This document shows positions 13,209-21,291 of a DNA stretch of 27,294 bases, one piece after another. Each line of letters opens with the position of its first letter. Within the stretch, counting starts at the first letter, position 1. A program made the translations under genes and the position numbers. Origin of the DNA: a virus; the IMG/VR virus record IMGVR_UViG_3300032245_001150, positions 1 through 27,294 of that record; one strand, given 5' to 3'. Under the pieces are notes generated by a model. That model was given only the letters and a program-made list of their open reading frames with translations. It was not told the DNA's origin and searched no databases.

Positions 13209-14105
13209 TTAAATTCCAATATATCTATCAAAATACGTGAGGCTGACTGCGGATGTACTCGATGTTGTGGTGCCGGTCACCGTGATTGTATTGACACCTC
13301 CCTGCACACTTGGGGAGGGATCAATACTAAATGTGGCGAGATTACTCGAGCTCGATACTGCCGATATCCGATTGACGTTGGTATCATCAAATACGGTCTT
13401 ATATCCATAGAGCAGATTAAATGTCCAAAACCTCCCGGCCGGAATGACTCCCGGTATATTTATCAGCTCCCCTGTTGACGTGTTCGTGATAATAAAATTT
13501 GTAATTGGGCCTGTTGCGGTAATGACGGGATACGTCTGCCAATTCCCATTATAGGTGAATGTGACCGCACCACTGAGTGCGGAGGCTCCATATGTCACCG
13601 GATATATCCGAGGAATTGGCGTTGGGGTGCCAGCAATGACGCTCGATAAATTAATAATATTTTCAGTTGGATTGTACCATGTAGGATCCTCGCAACGGAG
13701 CTGGATGATACTCCGGAGTGCGTATCCGATTTTGGCATCCGTATCAAATGCGAGGCCACCGAGTACTTTGCAATTAATCGAGCGAGTAAAATAATCCGTG
13801 GCAATCGTAAGTATACCGATCTCATTTGACGGAGTGAAAATTGATAACAGCCGAGCTCGAGCGCTATATAAATCATCGATAGAGCGAGTATCGATAAATA
13901 GTGGCAACTGCATAATCCTCGGATCGAGTCGAAAATCGAGATCCGTATCACCCTGCTGTAGTGGGCCTCTTTGCGTTATTCTATGCAGGGGTGCCATGCC
14001 AAAACCTTGGTCACCGAGATATAAAATATCATTATCGATTACACTATCATATCCATTGAGGTTATACGTGGATCCTCCGATCGTGTAGGTAATAGAGAAT
14101 GACAT
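13209..14105 (-). CDS. Distal tail (Dit)-like protein
   Basis: A 298-residue protein in the position directly after the tape measure. The N-terminal half has the siphovirus distal-tail pattern: a β entry (ITYTIGGSTYNLNG), GFGMAPLHRITQRGPLQQGD, LPLFIDTRSIDDLYSARARL and the RSIIQLRCEDPTWYNP junction. The C-terminal half is β-rich (PVTYGASALSGAVTFTYNGN), like the galectin/carbohydrate-module part of longer Dit proteins. It would form the hexameric ring joining tail tube and baseplate. AGGAGGCGT precedes the ATG; its stop is 12 bp before the fibre start. Confidence 0.78.
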   Translation of the reverse strand: MSFSITYTIGGSTYNLNGYDSVIDNDILYLGDQGFGMAPLHRITQRGPLQQGDTDLDFRLDPRIMQLPLFIDTRSIDDLYSARARLLSIFTPSNEIGILTIATDYFTRSINCKVLGGLAFDTDAKIGYALRSIIQLRCEDPTWYNPTENIINLSSVIAGTPTPIPRIYPVTYGASALSGAVTFTYNGNWQTYPVITATGPITNFIITNTSTGELINIPGVIPAGRFWTFNLLYGYKTVFDDTNVNRISAVSSSSNLATFSIDPSPSVQGGVNTITVTGTTTSSTSAVSLTYFDRYIGI

Positions 14106-15847
14106 TATACGCCTCCTGATAATAACTGCATAGCTCGGATATCGCTCGCAATCGTACTCTCGGATTGCGCTGTTTGATAGGAGGCCGATAAATAATAATT
14201 TTGGATAGTCTGCGTTGTTGCGGCTCCGGCAACAGCACTCGATCCTCGGATATCCGGGATCCCGGACATAATACCTGCGGCCAATCCCTGCGCAATCGGC
14301 CGGCCGATTGTTTCTGCCATCACTTTACTTGGGCTCGCAATACCAAGCAATTTCTTCAGCCACGATACCGCTCCGGACACAAGGCCACTAAAGGTATCGT
14401 ATAGTTTTTGTTTCATTGACTCAACTCCGGCAATGATACCTCCGACAATCTGGCTCCCGAGCGTTGTTGCGGCCGTAATGATTTTATTTACCGAGGTTAT
14501 AATCAGGCTGATCGTTGTCGACCACCATGTGGCGATGTCGCTCTGTAGCTTGCCACTAAATACATAATTTATTGCGTTGTATAAATTCATAAAACCGGTA
14601 ATAACATCGGCAACATATTGAAGTATAAGAGGAAATATAAACTTAATGACCGGCACAAGGATTTGGATAAATATGCCAGCAACATTAATAATTGCTTTTG
14701 CGATATTTCCAAGATATTCCCCAATCGGTGCCATGCTCGAGGAGGCCTCCTCGATCCCTCCAAAAGTTTCGTTAAATAGCGCACCAAGTGGTGCGAGCTC
14801 CGCTCCGGCCTCTAGGAGTACTGCGGTAAATTGCTCCCAAATCGGTTTGACGATATTCCAGAATAACATCACCTGCACCATGATGCCATTAAATACATCT
14901 TCAATAATCTCCCCCATCGAGGAGGCTCCGGACTCGAGGGAGGAAAATGCATTTATGAGCGCAGGCCAATCGACAGTTTCGATAAAACTGACAAACTGAT
15001 CGACAACATCGGTAATAATCGGGATTAAATAATCCTGCGCATATCCGACAAATTGCGAGATGACCGGGAGGAGCGATTCACCGAGTGTCTGCTTGACATT
15101 GTTTAACTGCTCTGCGAGGATAATCTGTTGGCCGGCAAACGTCTGCGTTGCCATTGCGGCCGATCCGCCAAACTCGATTGCGAGCTCATTTAAAATTAAT
15201 TTCTGCGCTCCGGCAATATCTCCGGTCTCAGTCATTGATTTTATTAGCTCTTTTTGTTCATCCGTAAATGCAACACCGGAGCGTGATAGCGCAGACATCC
15301 CGGCAATAGGATCGTTAAGCGCTTTGCCAACCTGCATCGAGGCTGATTTGAGATCCATTCCAAGCGCTTGCGACATGTCCAAAATCGCTTGCGTGGCACC
15401 ACCAAAATTCTCCCCTCGAATCTGCGTAAATGTTGCAAGTATATTCTCTGCGCCCAAAATGGCATCATCAGAAAATAATGAGGCTCCCGATCCGGCTGAT
15501 AGATCGCTTGCCATTTTTCCGAGTTGCTCGGCAGTATATCCTGCGGCCGCACCGGTTGACGCAACAACGGCCTCCGTCTGCGTAATGACCGCATTCCAAT
15601 CGGAGGCCTCGGATATCGAGGAGATAAAAAAATCACTCACGGCCGACAGCGCACCGCCAGCGAGCTTGATTGCCGCACCGCCAATAGCCTCAAATGCACC
15701 CGTGGCAATCGAGGATAATCCACTGAATTTTGAGCCAGCAGAGCCGACAGATTTGCCAACACCCTCTACAGATGAGGTGACATTTTCCGCAACTTTGCTG
15801 ACATCATCCTCACCTTTAAATCTAATTACAACAGTTTCTTCTGCCAC
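14105..15847 (-). CDS. Tape measure protein
   Basis: A 580-residue protein, short for this class; at about 0.15 nm per residue it predicts a tail near 85-90 nm. The N-terminus is Ala/Ser/Gly-rich and helical (VSKVAENVTSSVEGVGKSVG). A conserved region (about 100-220, LSAGSGASLFSDDAILGAEN, AILDMSQALGMDLKSASMQV, GVAFTDEQKELIKSM) is typical of small tape measures. Hydrophobic helices (about 370-440, IFIQILVPVIKFIFPLILQY) may enter the host membrane. The start is GTG at 15847, sharing its G with the TAG of the upstream tail-assembly ORF (TAGTG). The C-terminus includes WLKKLLGIASPSKVM, a recurrent motif in tape measures. Confidence 0.92.
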   Translation of the reverse strand: MAEETVVIRFKGEDDVSKVAENVTSSVEGVGKSVGSAGSKFSGLSSIATGAFEAIGGAAIKLAGGALSAVSDFFISSISEASDWNAVITQTEAVVASTGAAAGYTAEQLGKMASDLSAGSGASLFSDDAILGAENILATFTQIRGENFGGATQAILDMSQALGMDLKSASMQVGKALNDPIAGMSALSRSGVAFTDEQKELIKSMTETGDIAGAQKLILNELAIEFGGSAAMATQTFAGQQIILAEQLNNVKQTLGESLLPVISQFVGYAQDYLIPIITDVVDQFVSFIETVDWPALINAFSSLESGASSMGEIIEDVFNGIMVQVMLFWNIVKPIWEQFTAVLLEAGAELAPLGALFNETFGGIEEASSSMAPIGEYLGNIAKAIINVAGIFIQILVPVIKFIFPLILQYVADVITGFMNLYNAINYVFSGKLQSDIATWWSTTISLIITSVNKIITAATTLGSQIVGGIIAGVESMKQKLYDTFSGLVSGAVSWLKKLLGIASPSKVMAETIGRPIAQGLAAGIMSGIPDIRGSSAVAGAATTQTIQNYYLSASYQTAQSESTIASDIRAMQLLSGGV

Positions 15848-16026
15848 TATTTTTTTCCCCTACTCCGCACCTCGGCCTCAATTCCCATCAGCTCGAGATG
15901 CACCTGAATTGTGTGCCAAGGTGGCAAGAGGCTCGGTGGGCAGTGGTAGACATCTCTACAGAGTACTAGCTCAATATACTCGATCGGAGCTGGAGCGGAT
16001 GTCCACAAGTGCGCTCGCAACTCCAT
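15847..16026 (-). CDS. Second tail-assembly chaperone ORF (gpT-like position), 59 residues
   Basis: Translation from ATG 16026 to TAG 15847 gives 59 residues (starts MELRAHLWTSAPAPIEYIEL; Trp/Pro-rich CPPSLLPPWHTIQVH; basic end). It sits between the first tail-assembly ORF and the tape measure and is in the -1 frame relative to the first ORF, exactly as in the G/GT pairs of siphoviruses. The -1 frame is open only from 16041, and the 12-nt window before the upstream TGA has no classical slippery heptamer, so separate or coupled start at its own ATG is also possible. The ribosome-binding site is weak (CTGAAG, too close). Confidence 0.72.
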   Translation of the reverse strand: MELRAHLWTSAPAPIEYIELVLCRDVYHCPPSLLPPWHTIQVHLELMGIEAEVRSRGKK

Positions 16027-16028
16027 CT

Positions 16029-16256
16029 TCAGTTTGATAAATCATTACCTGCAAAGCGCTCCATCAGTTTTTGCATAATGATTTTAAAATGTGCGGCCGG
16101 GAGCTCCTCAACAGAGCCACCTCCCTCGAGGATTACACAGCGATCGAGGATTGGCAGAATACTCTCGAGATCCATATTATTGCCATTTTTCGCAAGTTTT
16201 TGAATTGTGATCATATCCCGGATCGTGAAATTATCCGGATCGATATTATATAGCAT
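16029..16256 (-). CDS. First tail-assembly chaperone (gpG-like)
   Basis: A 75-residue, mainly helical protein (FTIRDMITIQKLAKNGNNMD, LESILPILDRCVIL, AAHFKIIMQKLMERFAG), the size and helical content of small tail-assembly chaperones that coat the tape measure before tube polymerisation. It lies between the tail tube protein and the tape measure, the canonical site. AGGAG precedes the ATG. It is followed by a -1-frame ORF (15847-16026). Confidence 0.78.
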   Translation of the reverse strand: MLYNIDPDNFTIRDMITIQKLAKNGNNMDLESILPILDRCVILEGGGSVEELPAAHFKIIMQKLMERFAGNDLSN

Positions 16257-16283
16257 CTCTCTATACTCCTATATAGACATCAT

Positions 16284-16322
16284 AAAAAATAGTGGTGGCC
16301 GATGTCATAGAGCCACCACTAT
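16284..16322 (-). terminator. Intrinsic terminator after the tail-tube gene
   Basis: A perfect 11-bp GC-rich stem (16289-16299 with 16312-16322, ATAGTGGTGGC) and a 12-nt loop are followed on the minus strand by UUUUUU. It begins 6 bp after the tail-tube stop. It should let the tube protein be made in much greater amounts than the tape measure and baseplate genes downstream. Confidence 0.9.
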
Positions 16323-16327
16323 AGCAA

Positions 16328-16789
16328 TTACGTATTTGCGGTGTAGGTAATTCCCGGAGCTCGCAAGGTAAATGACACCATGACCGGTCCAGCAGAGCTC
16401 GCATCCACCGGAGGATAATCGAATGATGTAATATATCCTACTGTTTTTGTTTCATACTGATCCGCTCCGGATGTCGATCCGGCCGGGAGCCATTTGATTT
16501 GCGTAGCGTCACCATCCTCGAAAATTTTGCGAACAATTAAAAATGGCTCGGTTGTGATCTCGGTATATAGGATGTTGACCGTCACCTCAACAGGCTCTTG
16601 CTTGCCAATCGTAATAATCGCATGTGCACCGGTAAATGTGTACGCCTCCCCATTTGTGACCGTCGCAGTCACCGCATCGATGCTCTGCGAGGCTCCGCTG
16701 ATATCAACATAGGCAGGAGTGCCAAGATTCGCATCCCAGATAAATACCGTTGCGACGGCTCCGCTGATAGCTCCGGTTGTTTGTGGCAT
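16328..16789 (-). CDS. Major tail (tube) protein
   Basis: A 153-residue β-rich protein in the usual place between the tail-completion gene and the tail-assembly chaperones. It has features of the phage tail tube family: ATVFIWDANLGTPAYVDISG, a V-E-V-T-V-N-I-L-Y strand, a K-T-V-G-Y-I-T-S-F-D-Y-P-P segment and the closing V-M-V-S-F-T-L-R-A-P-G-I-T-Y strand. It would form the hexameric rings of the tail tube. It has a good ribosome-binding site (TAGGAG) and a strong terminator after it, consistent with high expression. Confidence 0.82.
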   Translation of the reverse strand: MPQTTGAISGAVATVFIWDANLGTPAYVDISGASQSIDAVTATVTNGEAYTFTGAHAIITIGKQEPVEVTVNILYTEITTEPFLIVRKIFEDGDATQIKWLPAGSTSGADQYETKTVGYITSFDYPPVDASSAGPVMVSFTLRAPGITYTANT

Positions 16790-16799
16790 AATAAAACTC

Positions 16800-17240
16800 C
16801 TATTGAATAATATCGCTAATCGTAAGAATTGCGGTCACCGCATCATAATATTTTCCTGATGCCTGCGGCCACTCGAGGATACTCGAGCGCACGGAGGCCT
16901 CGGATAGTGACCACGTGGGGGATGTTAATGTGCGGAGCGCAGAGTGGTAATTCTGCAGATACGCCTCGATGGTTGTCGCAATGTCAGCGAGGCCGATCCC
17001 CATTGCGGCCGGCCGGAGGAGCGCAATATCTGATACCGTCCACTGCGTTGTCATGACATGACCGGAGCCACCGAGTGTCGAGATCCGAGTGCGACCGCTC
17101 GCAAATCCGATTGGATTAATAATCCGGATCGGGATGTCTGCGATGTCAATCGTATCTTTTAAGCTTGTCGTGTAAATAATCGATGATACTCCGGTCACCG
17201 ACATTCCCTCTATCGAGGATAAAATATTTGCGAGGCTCAT
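16800..17240 (-). CDS. Tail terminator/completion protein (by position)
   Basis: A 146-residue α/β protein (ILSSIEGMSVTGVSSIIYTT, GHVMTTQWTVSDIALLRPAA, TTIEAYLQNYHSALRTLTSP). I do not recognise a diagnostic motif. Size, fold pattern and position, after the head-tail connector and before the tail tube gene, are those of tail terminators, which cap the tube and join it to the neck. GGAGGAG precedes the ATG, and the preceding stop shares bases with it. Confidence 0.65.
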   Translation of the reverse strand: MSLANILSSIEGMSVTGVSSIIYTTSLKDTIDIADIPIRIINPIGFASGRTRISTLGGSGHVMTTQWTVSDIALLRPAAMGIGLADIATTIEAYLQNYHSALRTLTSPTWSLSEASVRSSILEWPQASGKYYDAVTAILTISDIIQ

Positions 17241-17842
17241 TATAATCTCCTCCGGTATGCTTGCAAAATCATTGTAGCATCGGTGGGGATTTTAGGAGCC
17301 GCAAGGATAACACCATCAGCGGACATGATTGCTCGATCCGTGTCCGGTGTTCCCTCTCGTTGTCGATAGAGGTATGATGCGATCCGGAGTGTGGCCGCAA
17401 TAACCTCTGCCGGAGGTGTTAGGGAGTAAGCCCACTTGGCTGATACCGCAACTGCCGCATCCGGACTCCCGGTGAATGTCCATACGTATGAGGTATTGGA
17501 TTTGATGCGGATTGCGTATCCGGGGGTGACGTTAAGTGGTAGTGTGACAATCGCAATTAATGGAATAGTATTCCCGTCACCATTAGTGATGCTGGCGAGC
17601 TCGAGGATGTCAAAACCAAACGTATATAATGTGCGGCCATCATCTGCAAGCTGGCCTCCTAATTTTTCATTAATTGGCGTAAAATATTTTGTTGTGGCCG
17701 ATCCGATCCACTCAAATACTCTGTTCGTATATCCCTCTACAATAGACTGCGCTCGAGTACACGCTAATGCGAGTTGCGCATCATCTGCGGAGGAGGTAAT
17801 TGCCATATATGATTTGAGATCGCTTGCAGTAATATATGCCAT
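17240..17842 (-). CDS. Head-tail connector (HK97 gp6-like)
   Basis: A 200-residue protein. The N-terminus (ITASDLKSYMAITSSADDAQ, then LALACTRAQSIVEGYTNRVF) is the classic start of gp6-like connectors: L-x-x-x-L-x-I-(T/S)-x-x-x-D-D ... A-x-x-x-I-E-x-Y-T-x-R. A β-rich middle insertion (about 45-140) follows, then the C-terminal helices P-A-E-V-I-A-A-T-L-R-I-A-S-Y-L-Y-R-Q-R. It forms the 12-mer ring under the portal. It follows the small capsid-proximal gene with a one-base overlap. Confidence 0.85.
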   Translation of the reverse strand: MAYITASDLKSYMAITSSADDAQLALACTRAQSIVEGYTNRVFEWIGSATTKYFTPINEKLGGQLADDGRTLYTFGFDILELASITNGDGNTIPLIAIVTLPLNVTPGYAIRIKSNTSYVWTFTGSPDAAVAVSAKWAYSLTPPAEVIAATLRIASYLYRQREGTPDTDRAIMSADGVILAAPKIPTDATMILQAYRRRL

Positions 17843-18042
17843 TATAAAACTCGCTTTGGTATTTTTTTAATCGGCTCGGTTTTGGGATTACTCTCGATTG
17901 GTGCATCAATCCGGATCGCACGGCCTCGCTGAATTAATCCCTCCGCAATATCATCCGGGATCTCAATAACCTCATTTGGCGCAATCGATACCATCCGCAC
18001 GCCAATGAGGAGCGAGGTAGCATTGTAGAATTTTACTCGCAT
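17842..18042 (-). CDS. Small capsid-proximal protein, possible connector or decoration
   Basis: A 66-residue protein with a short β core (VKFYNATSLLIGVRMVSIAP, then NEVIEIPDD) followed by a short helix (AEGLIQRGRAIRI) and a basic Pro/Lys tail. The pattern resembles the small V-x-F ... G-x-x-(V/I)-x-(V/I)-(P/D) ... A-x-x-L-(I/V)-x-x-G-x-A proteins encoded next to capsid genes, whose role is not firmly known. I place the start at ATG 18042, 8 nt after GGAG; a GTG at 18051 is too close to the same site. Confidence 0.72.
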   Translation of the reverse strand: MRVKFYNATSLLIGVRMVSIAPNEVIEIPDDIAEGLIQRGRAIRIDAPIESNPKTEPIKKIPKRVL

Positions 18043-18062
18043 CAGTATCACTCCTATCGATA

Positions 18063-18092
18063 GAGCCGCAGAGGTATTATGCTCTGCGGCTC
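18063..18092 (-). other. Stable hairpin between capsid and downstream genes
   Basis: A perfect 11-bp GC-rich stem (18063-18073 with 18082-18092, GAGCCGCAGAG) with an 8-nt loop, 11 bp after the capsid stop and shortly before the next ribosome-binding site. No U-tract follows on either strand, so it is not a standard terminator. It may protect the capsid mRNA 3' end, mark an RNase processing site or cause partial termination. Confidence 0.75.
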
Positions 18093-18102
18093 CTCGAGTT
18101 AA

Positions 18103-19668
18103 TTATGAGGCCGGATGAACACCGTAAACAAAGGCCTCTGGCTGGGTAACGTCACCACCCCAGCGAGCGTTGACAAAAATTGCGGTCTGATAATTGGCTT
18201 GATAGAGGTAGGGATTGCGGGAAATTTCGAGGCCTAAATTTTCCACAAATGCATAATACATAAAGTTGCCAAAAATGATACTCTTGGCACTTGCCGCCAT
18301 TGCCGCAATTTTATCCGATACCGCAACAGGGTGACCGTATAGCTCCGACATGCTACCACCGGGAGTGGGCGCAAAGCTGAAGAAATTTCCCTGCAACGTG
18401 CGGATTGCCGCCAAGGTGAGATTGCGCATAATCCATCCGGTAGCTCCGGCCTCATTGTACCAAGCTGGGAGTTTGTGTGCGAGGTTAATGACATCCCCAG
18501 CATCGACACCAGCGACGGCCGCAAGAGTTTCCGACACCGTTGCTCGAGCAAGGATGCCATACGGCTGGCTTGACCCGGTGCCTGTGATAATATAGTTGTT
18601 GATATTCCGAGCGTATGCACGTGCAATTTCTTCTTGCAGGAATTGCTCGAGGTTTGCGGCCTGATCCCGGAGGAGCTCATTTGAGATCTTAAATGCTAAT
18701 GACTGATTATACACAGTAATAGTTTTAGTGTTGGCAAATGTGGGCTCATCGAAATTGGCGCTCCCGGACTCCGCAACAATTGCAAAATCGGACTTCTCAT
18801 CCTGCGCAGGGATATCGATTTGGCGACGTGACGTGGTCAACTTCATAAAGTTGAATTTTGAGAGCAGTGATAACTCATCACGACGGCCGATGATTTTATC
18901 ATAAAAATCCTTGGGCACAAGGTAGCCACCATTATCGTTAGTACCCTCGACAAGCGTTGCCTTTGCGGCAATGTCATCACCGGTGCGCACCCAATGCTTA
19001 AGCGCTTGCATAGGTTCATCACTAAAACCTCGAGTGGTGAGCGTCTTGGTGCTTGGTGCGGCAATTACGCCACCGGATACAGGCTCCCCTGCCAACTCTT
19101 GAATTGCGGCCTTGACGGCCTCTTTGATATCTGACACGGTAAAATCTCCATCACTAGAATTTGAATTAATATCGTTATTCCCAACCGGATTACTATCAGC
19201 AGAGCTCGATTGTAATCCCTCCGTGGTCTTCACTTCTGCATTAGTGCGTGGCTCGGCTGGTGTTGGCGTCAATGAGATCTCGCCAATTATCCACCGTTTA
19301 AGCTCCCCATCATTCCGCACAACTAAATGTGATAGCGCTCCGGTGCTTAATCCGAGTGCGCCAGACTTCACCAATTTCATGACCTCATCAGCATACTTAT
19401 GTCTGCGGTCAATCTCAATTTCGACATCAATCCCCTCGATGTCAGGCACCCACGATTTTACGGTGCCCACCTGCGAGCGGAGCGATCCAAGTGCGTGATC
19501 ATAGTATACAGGGAGGCCGATAAAACTGCGAGTGTTTCCGAGATCCGTCTGCGGAGTAAATGCATCATTGGCGAGATCCCGGCCACCATATACAATACCC
19601 TTGCCGGATAACGTATACTTGCCAATCATCTTCACCGCTGTTGGTTTACTTTTAACTTCCAATTTCAT
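18103..19668 (-). CDS. Prohead protease - major capsid protein fusion (HK97 type)
   Basis: A 521-residue fusion. Residues about 10-145 are an S78 prohead protease with the catalytic His in LPVYYDHALG (about 52-61) and the Ser in LGLSTGALSH. A Ser/Asn-rich linker and a short helical delta-like segment follow (about 146-215). The HK97-fold capsid occupies about 216-521: GGYLVPKDFYDKIIGRRDEL, SRRQIDIPAQDEKSDFAIVA, FKISNELLRD, RNINNYIITGTGSSQPYGIL and VARWGGDV-like ends (FVNARWGGDVTQPEAFV). The protease would assemble with the shell and cut itself free. The start at 19668 overlaps the upstream gene by 17 bp; GGAGG lies 1 nt from this ATG but 7 nt from the TTG at codon 3, so the true start may be TTG 19662. 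Confidence 0.93.
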   Translation of the reverse strand: MKLEVKSKPTAVKMIGKYTLSGKGIVYGGRDLANDAFTPQTDLGNTRSFIGLPVYYDHALGSLRSQVGTVKSWVPDIEGIDVEIEIDRRHKYADEVMKLVKSGALGLSTGALSHLVVRNDGELKRWIIGEISLTPTPAEPRTNAEVKTTEGLQSSSADSNPVGNNDINSNSSDGDFTVSDIKEAVKAAIQELAGEPVSGGVIAAPSTKTLTTRGFSDEPMQALKHWVRTGDDIAAKATLVEGTNDNGGYLVPKDFYDKIIGRRDELSLLSKFNFMKLTTSRRQIDIPAQDEKSDFAIVAESGSANFDEPTFANTKTITVYNQSLAFKISNELLRDQAANLEQFLQEEIARAYARNINNYIITGTGSSQPYGILARATVSETLAAVAGVDAGDVINLAHKLPAWYNEAGATGWIMRNLTLAAIRTLQGNFFSFAPTPGGSMSELYGHPVAVSDKIAAMAASAKSIIFGNFMYYAFVENLGLEISRNPYLYQANYQTAIFVNARWGGDVTQPEAFVYGVHPAS

Positions 19669-20827
19669 TCCTCCCCATCAGCCAGCGAGCGTAATTTTTC
19701 ACATCCGCTGTTACCTCTAGTATACCTGATGCGTCAATATGTTTATTTTCTAGCTCGGATAACCACGAGGCCGGTAGTGCAGAATAAAACTCCGATCCTT
19801 TACGCTTTGCGAGCGTAATCAATCGAGTTTTAAAATCCTCAAATGATACCGGCCCACGATATCTGCCCCAACTCGATACTGCGGCCGGAATATCATCAGG
19901 AGTAATTACCGGAAAATTTCTTGACTCCGGAATTACAAAATCACTTGCTGGCATATCCGCACGCTCTTTATCCGTCGCATTACGGTCACTTAATGCCATT
20001 ACTTCAATCCCCTCGATGGTTTCACTCTCATCCTCAATCATCGGCTCGAGTGCATATTTTACAAGAATATTTTCCGGGATAATCCATAATTTACAAATCC
20101 CCTCCGGATTAATATTCCCTGATACGATCTCGCACATTCCGGTATCCGGTTTATAAAACACGCAGTTATGGCACATAATCCCCTGATCATCATACGGACT
20201 CTCAGGAGCGTAATGTGCGCCACTCTCACTAATCCCTTGCGACCATTGACCGAGATCGAGCGCAATCGATTGGTACTGCGCCACCATCTCCTCCTGTCGG
20301 CTTGATAGGCCGGGAGGAGTTAATTGCTTCACCTCTGCCGCACTCATATCCGAGATCGGAGTAGTGCTCGCATCGTAATTATCATCAGCACCATCATCAC
20401 CGAGCTCGGATAATGTTGAAATAATTTTTGTTGCCATTTTCCGAGTGCTCCGGATTAAATTCATGTCGGCCTCACTGTGACGTCTGCTTGCTTTATTTTC
20501 CATCTCATCCTCCTGCGCTATAATCCCTCTTGCCCATGTCCACCCCTCATCCCCTCCCCAGCCGTGCCACGCTTGCCACCCTTTACCTCGATCGGCCCAC
20601 GTGCTCCCCTCTTTATCAATTTCATGTCGAGAAAAATATGCAACCATTCTGCGGATGGTTTCAACTCGAATCGGCTCCCGATTTGCAAGTTGCCTTGCTC
20701 GAGCGAGGCCGATTGCGGTCATCCCTCTTTGGCTCGGAGGTTTGCTCTCTCTGACATCGAGTGCGAGCCTCGCATTACGTGCGACATCTCGAGGAGCAAT
20801 ATAGGTGCTGTTCTCTGCTTTAATCAT
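19652..20827 (-). CDS. Multi-domain virion-associated protein, function unknown
   Basis: A 391-residue protein of three parts. (1) Residues about 10-102, IAPRDVARNARLALDVRESK ... RRMVAYFSRHEIDK ... WGGDEGWTWA, are a module I have seen in many phage structural and portal-linked proteins, role unknown. (2) C219, C222, C232 and C245 (CHNCVFYKPDTGMC, GICKLW) form a C-x2-C-x9-C-x12-C cluster resembling the small HiPIP-like Fe-S or zinc motif of phage head proteins. (3) Residues about 275-345, MPASDFVIPESRNFPVITPD ..., resemble a DUF6582-like module. It lies between the gp10-like gene and the capsid, where a scaffold or head accessory is expected. Both ends overlap neighbours (ATGA at the start, 17 bp at the end). 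Confidence 0.75.
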   Translation of the reverse strand: MIKAENSTYIAPRDVARNARLALDVRESKPPSQRGMTAIGLARARQLANREPIRVETIRRMVAYFSRHEIDKEGSTWADRGKGWQAWHGWGGDEGWTWARGIIAQEDEMENKASRRHSEADMNLIRSTRKMATKIISTLSELGDDGADDNYDASTTPISDMSAAEVKQLTPPGLSSRQEEMVAQYQSIALDLGQWSQGISESGAHYAPESPYDDQGIMCHNCVFYKPDTGMCEIVSGNINPEGICKLWIIPENILVKYALEPMIEDESETIEGIEVMALSDRNATDKERADMPASDFVIPESRNFPVITPDDIPAAVSSWGRYRGPVSFEDFKTRLITLAKRKGSEFYSALPASWLSELENKHIDASGILEVTADVKNYARWLMGRNEIGS

Positions 20828-21291
20828 AAATCTAATCCTTTAAATGTATCCTCGACAATCGATTGTAGGGATCCCGATTTATGAATTTTATCGGCCGCAT
20901 CAATCGCTGTCGTCCACCTCCCTTTATGGATGTCTGCTTGCTGGTCACCTACCACGTAGGGAGCGTAACTCGCTGATGACGTTAATACGGCCGTATCCTG
21001 CTGTAAATCTACTCGATACGATCTATTCAACGTCTGGCTCCCGTGCAATTTACTTCCACGGCCTCGCACATATGGCACCGTAATTTTTCCCTGCCGGATA
21101 TTTGCCATAACAAATTTGCGCTGTTTATCGGTCTTGAACTTCATAGAGCCAGCGCTTGGTGGCCGTGGTTTATCGTTGCTTAATTCATTCTGCACCTCTA
21201 CTGCATACGCTAGCGTGATTGTGCGAGTAGCATCGAGGATTGCTCCAACGGTAATACGGCCGATAATCTCGATCTCGATTGAGTAATTCAT
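20824..21291 (-). CDS. gp10-like neck/minor head protein
   Basis: A 155-residue protein. The middle segment, KFVMANIRQGKITVPYVRGR, GSKLHGSQTLNRSYRVD, then YAPYVVGDQQADIHKGRW, matches the R-x-x-P-Y-x-R-(T/G) ... L-x-x-S-W/Y ... Y-A-x-Y-V pattern of HK97 gp10-like tail-completion proteins. It is unusual in lying between portal-MuF and capsid rather than after the connector. It has ATGA overlaps with both neighbours. Confidence 0.68.
   Translation of the reverse strand: MNYSIEIEIIGRITVGAILDATRTITLAYAVEVQNELSNDKPRPPSAGSMKFKTDKQRKFVMANIRQGKITVPYVRGRGSKLHGSQTLNRSYRVDLQQDTAVLTSSASYAPYVVGDQQADIHKGRWTTAIDAADKIHKSGSLQSIVEDTFKGLDL

Noticed and set aside
15060-16037. Long plus-strand ORF (325 codons) opposite the tape measure gene
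   Set aside because: It is antisense to the well-supported tape measure and chaperone genes, has no ribosome-binding site or promoter, and its Ala/Ser/Pro/Ile-rich product mirrors the opposite coding strand.
18063-18092. Hairpin after the capsid gene as an intrinsic terminator
   Set aside because: No U-tract follows on either strand and the late genes continue in the same direction, so it is listed only as a hairpin.
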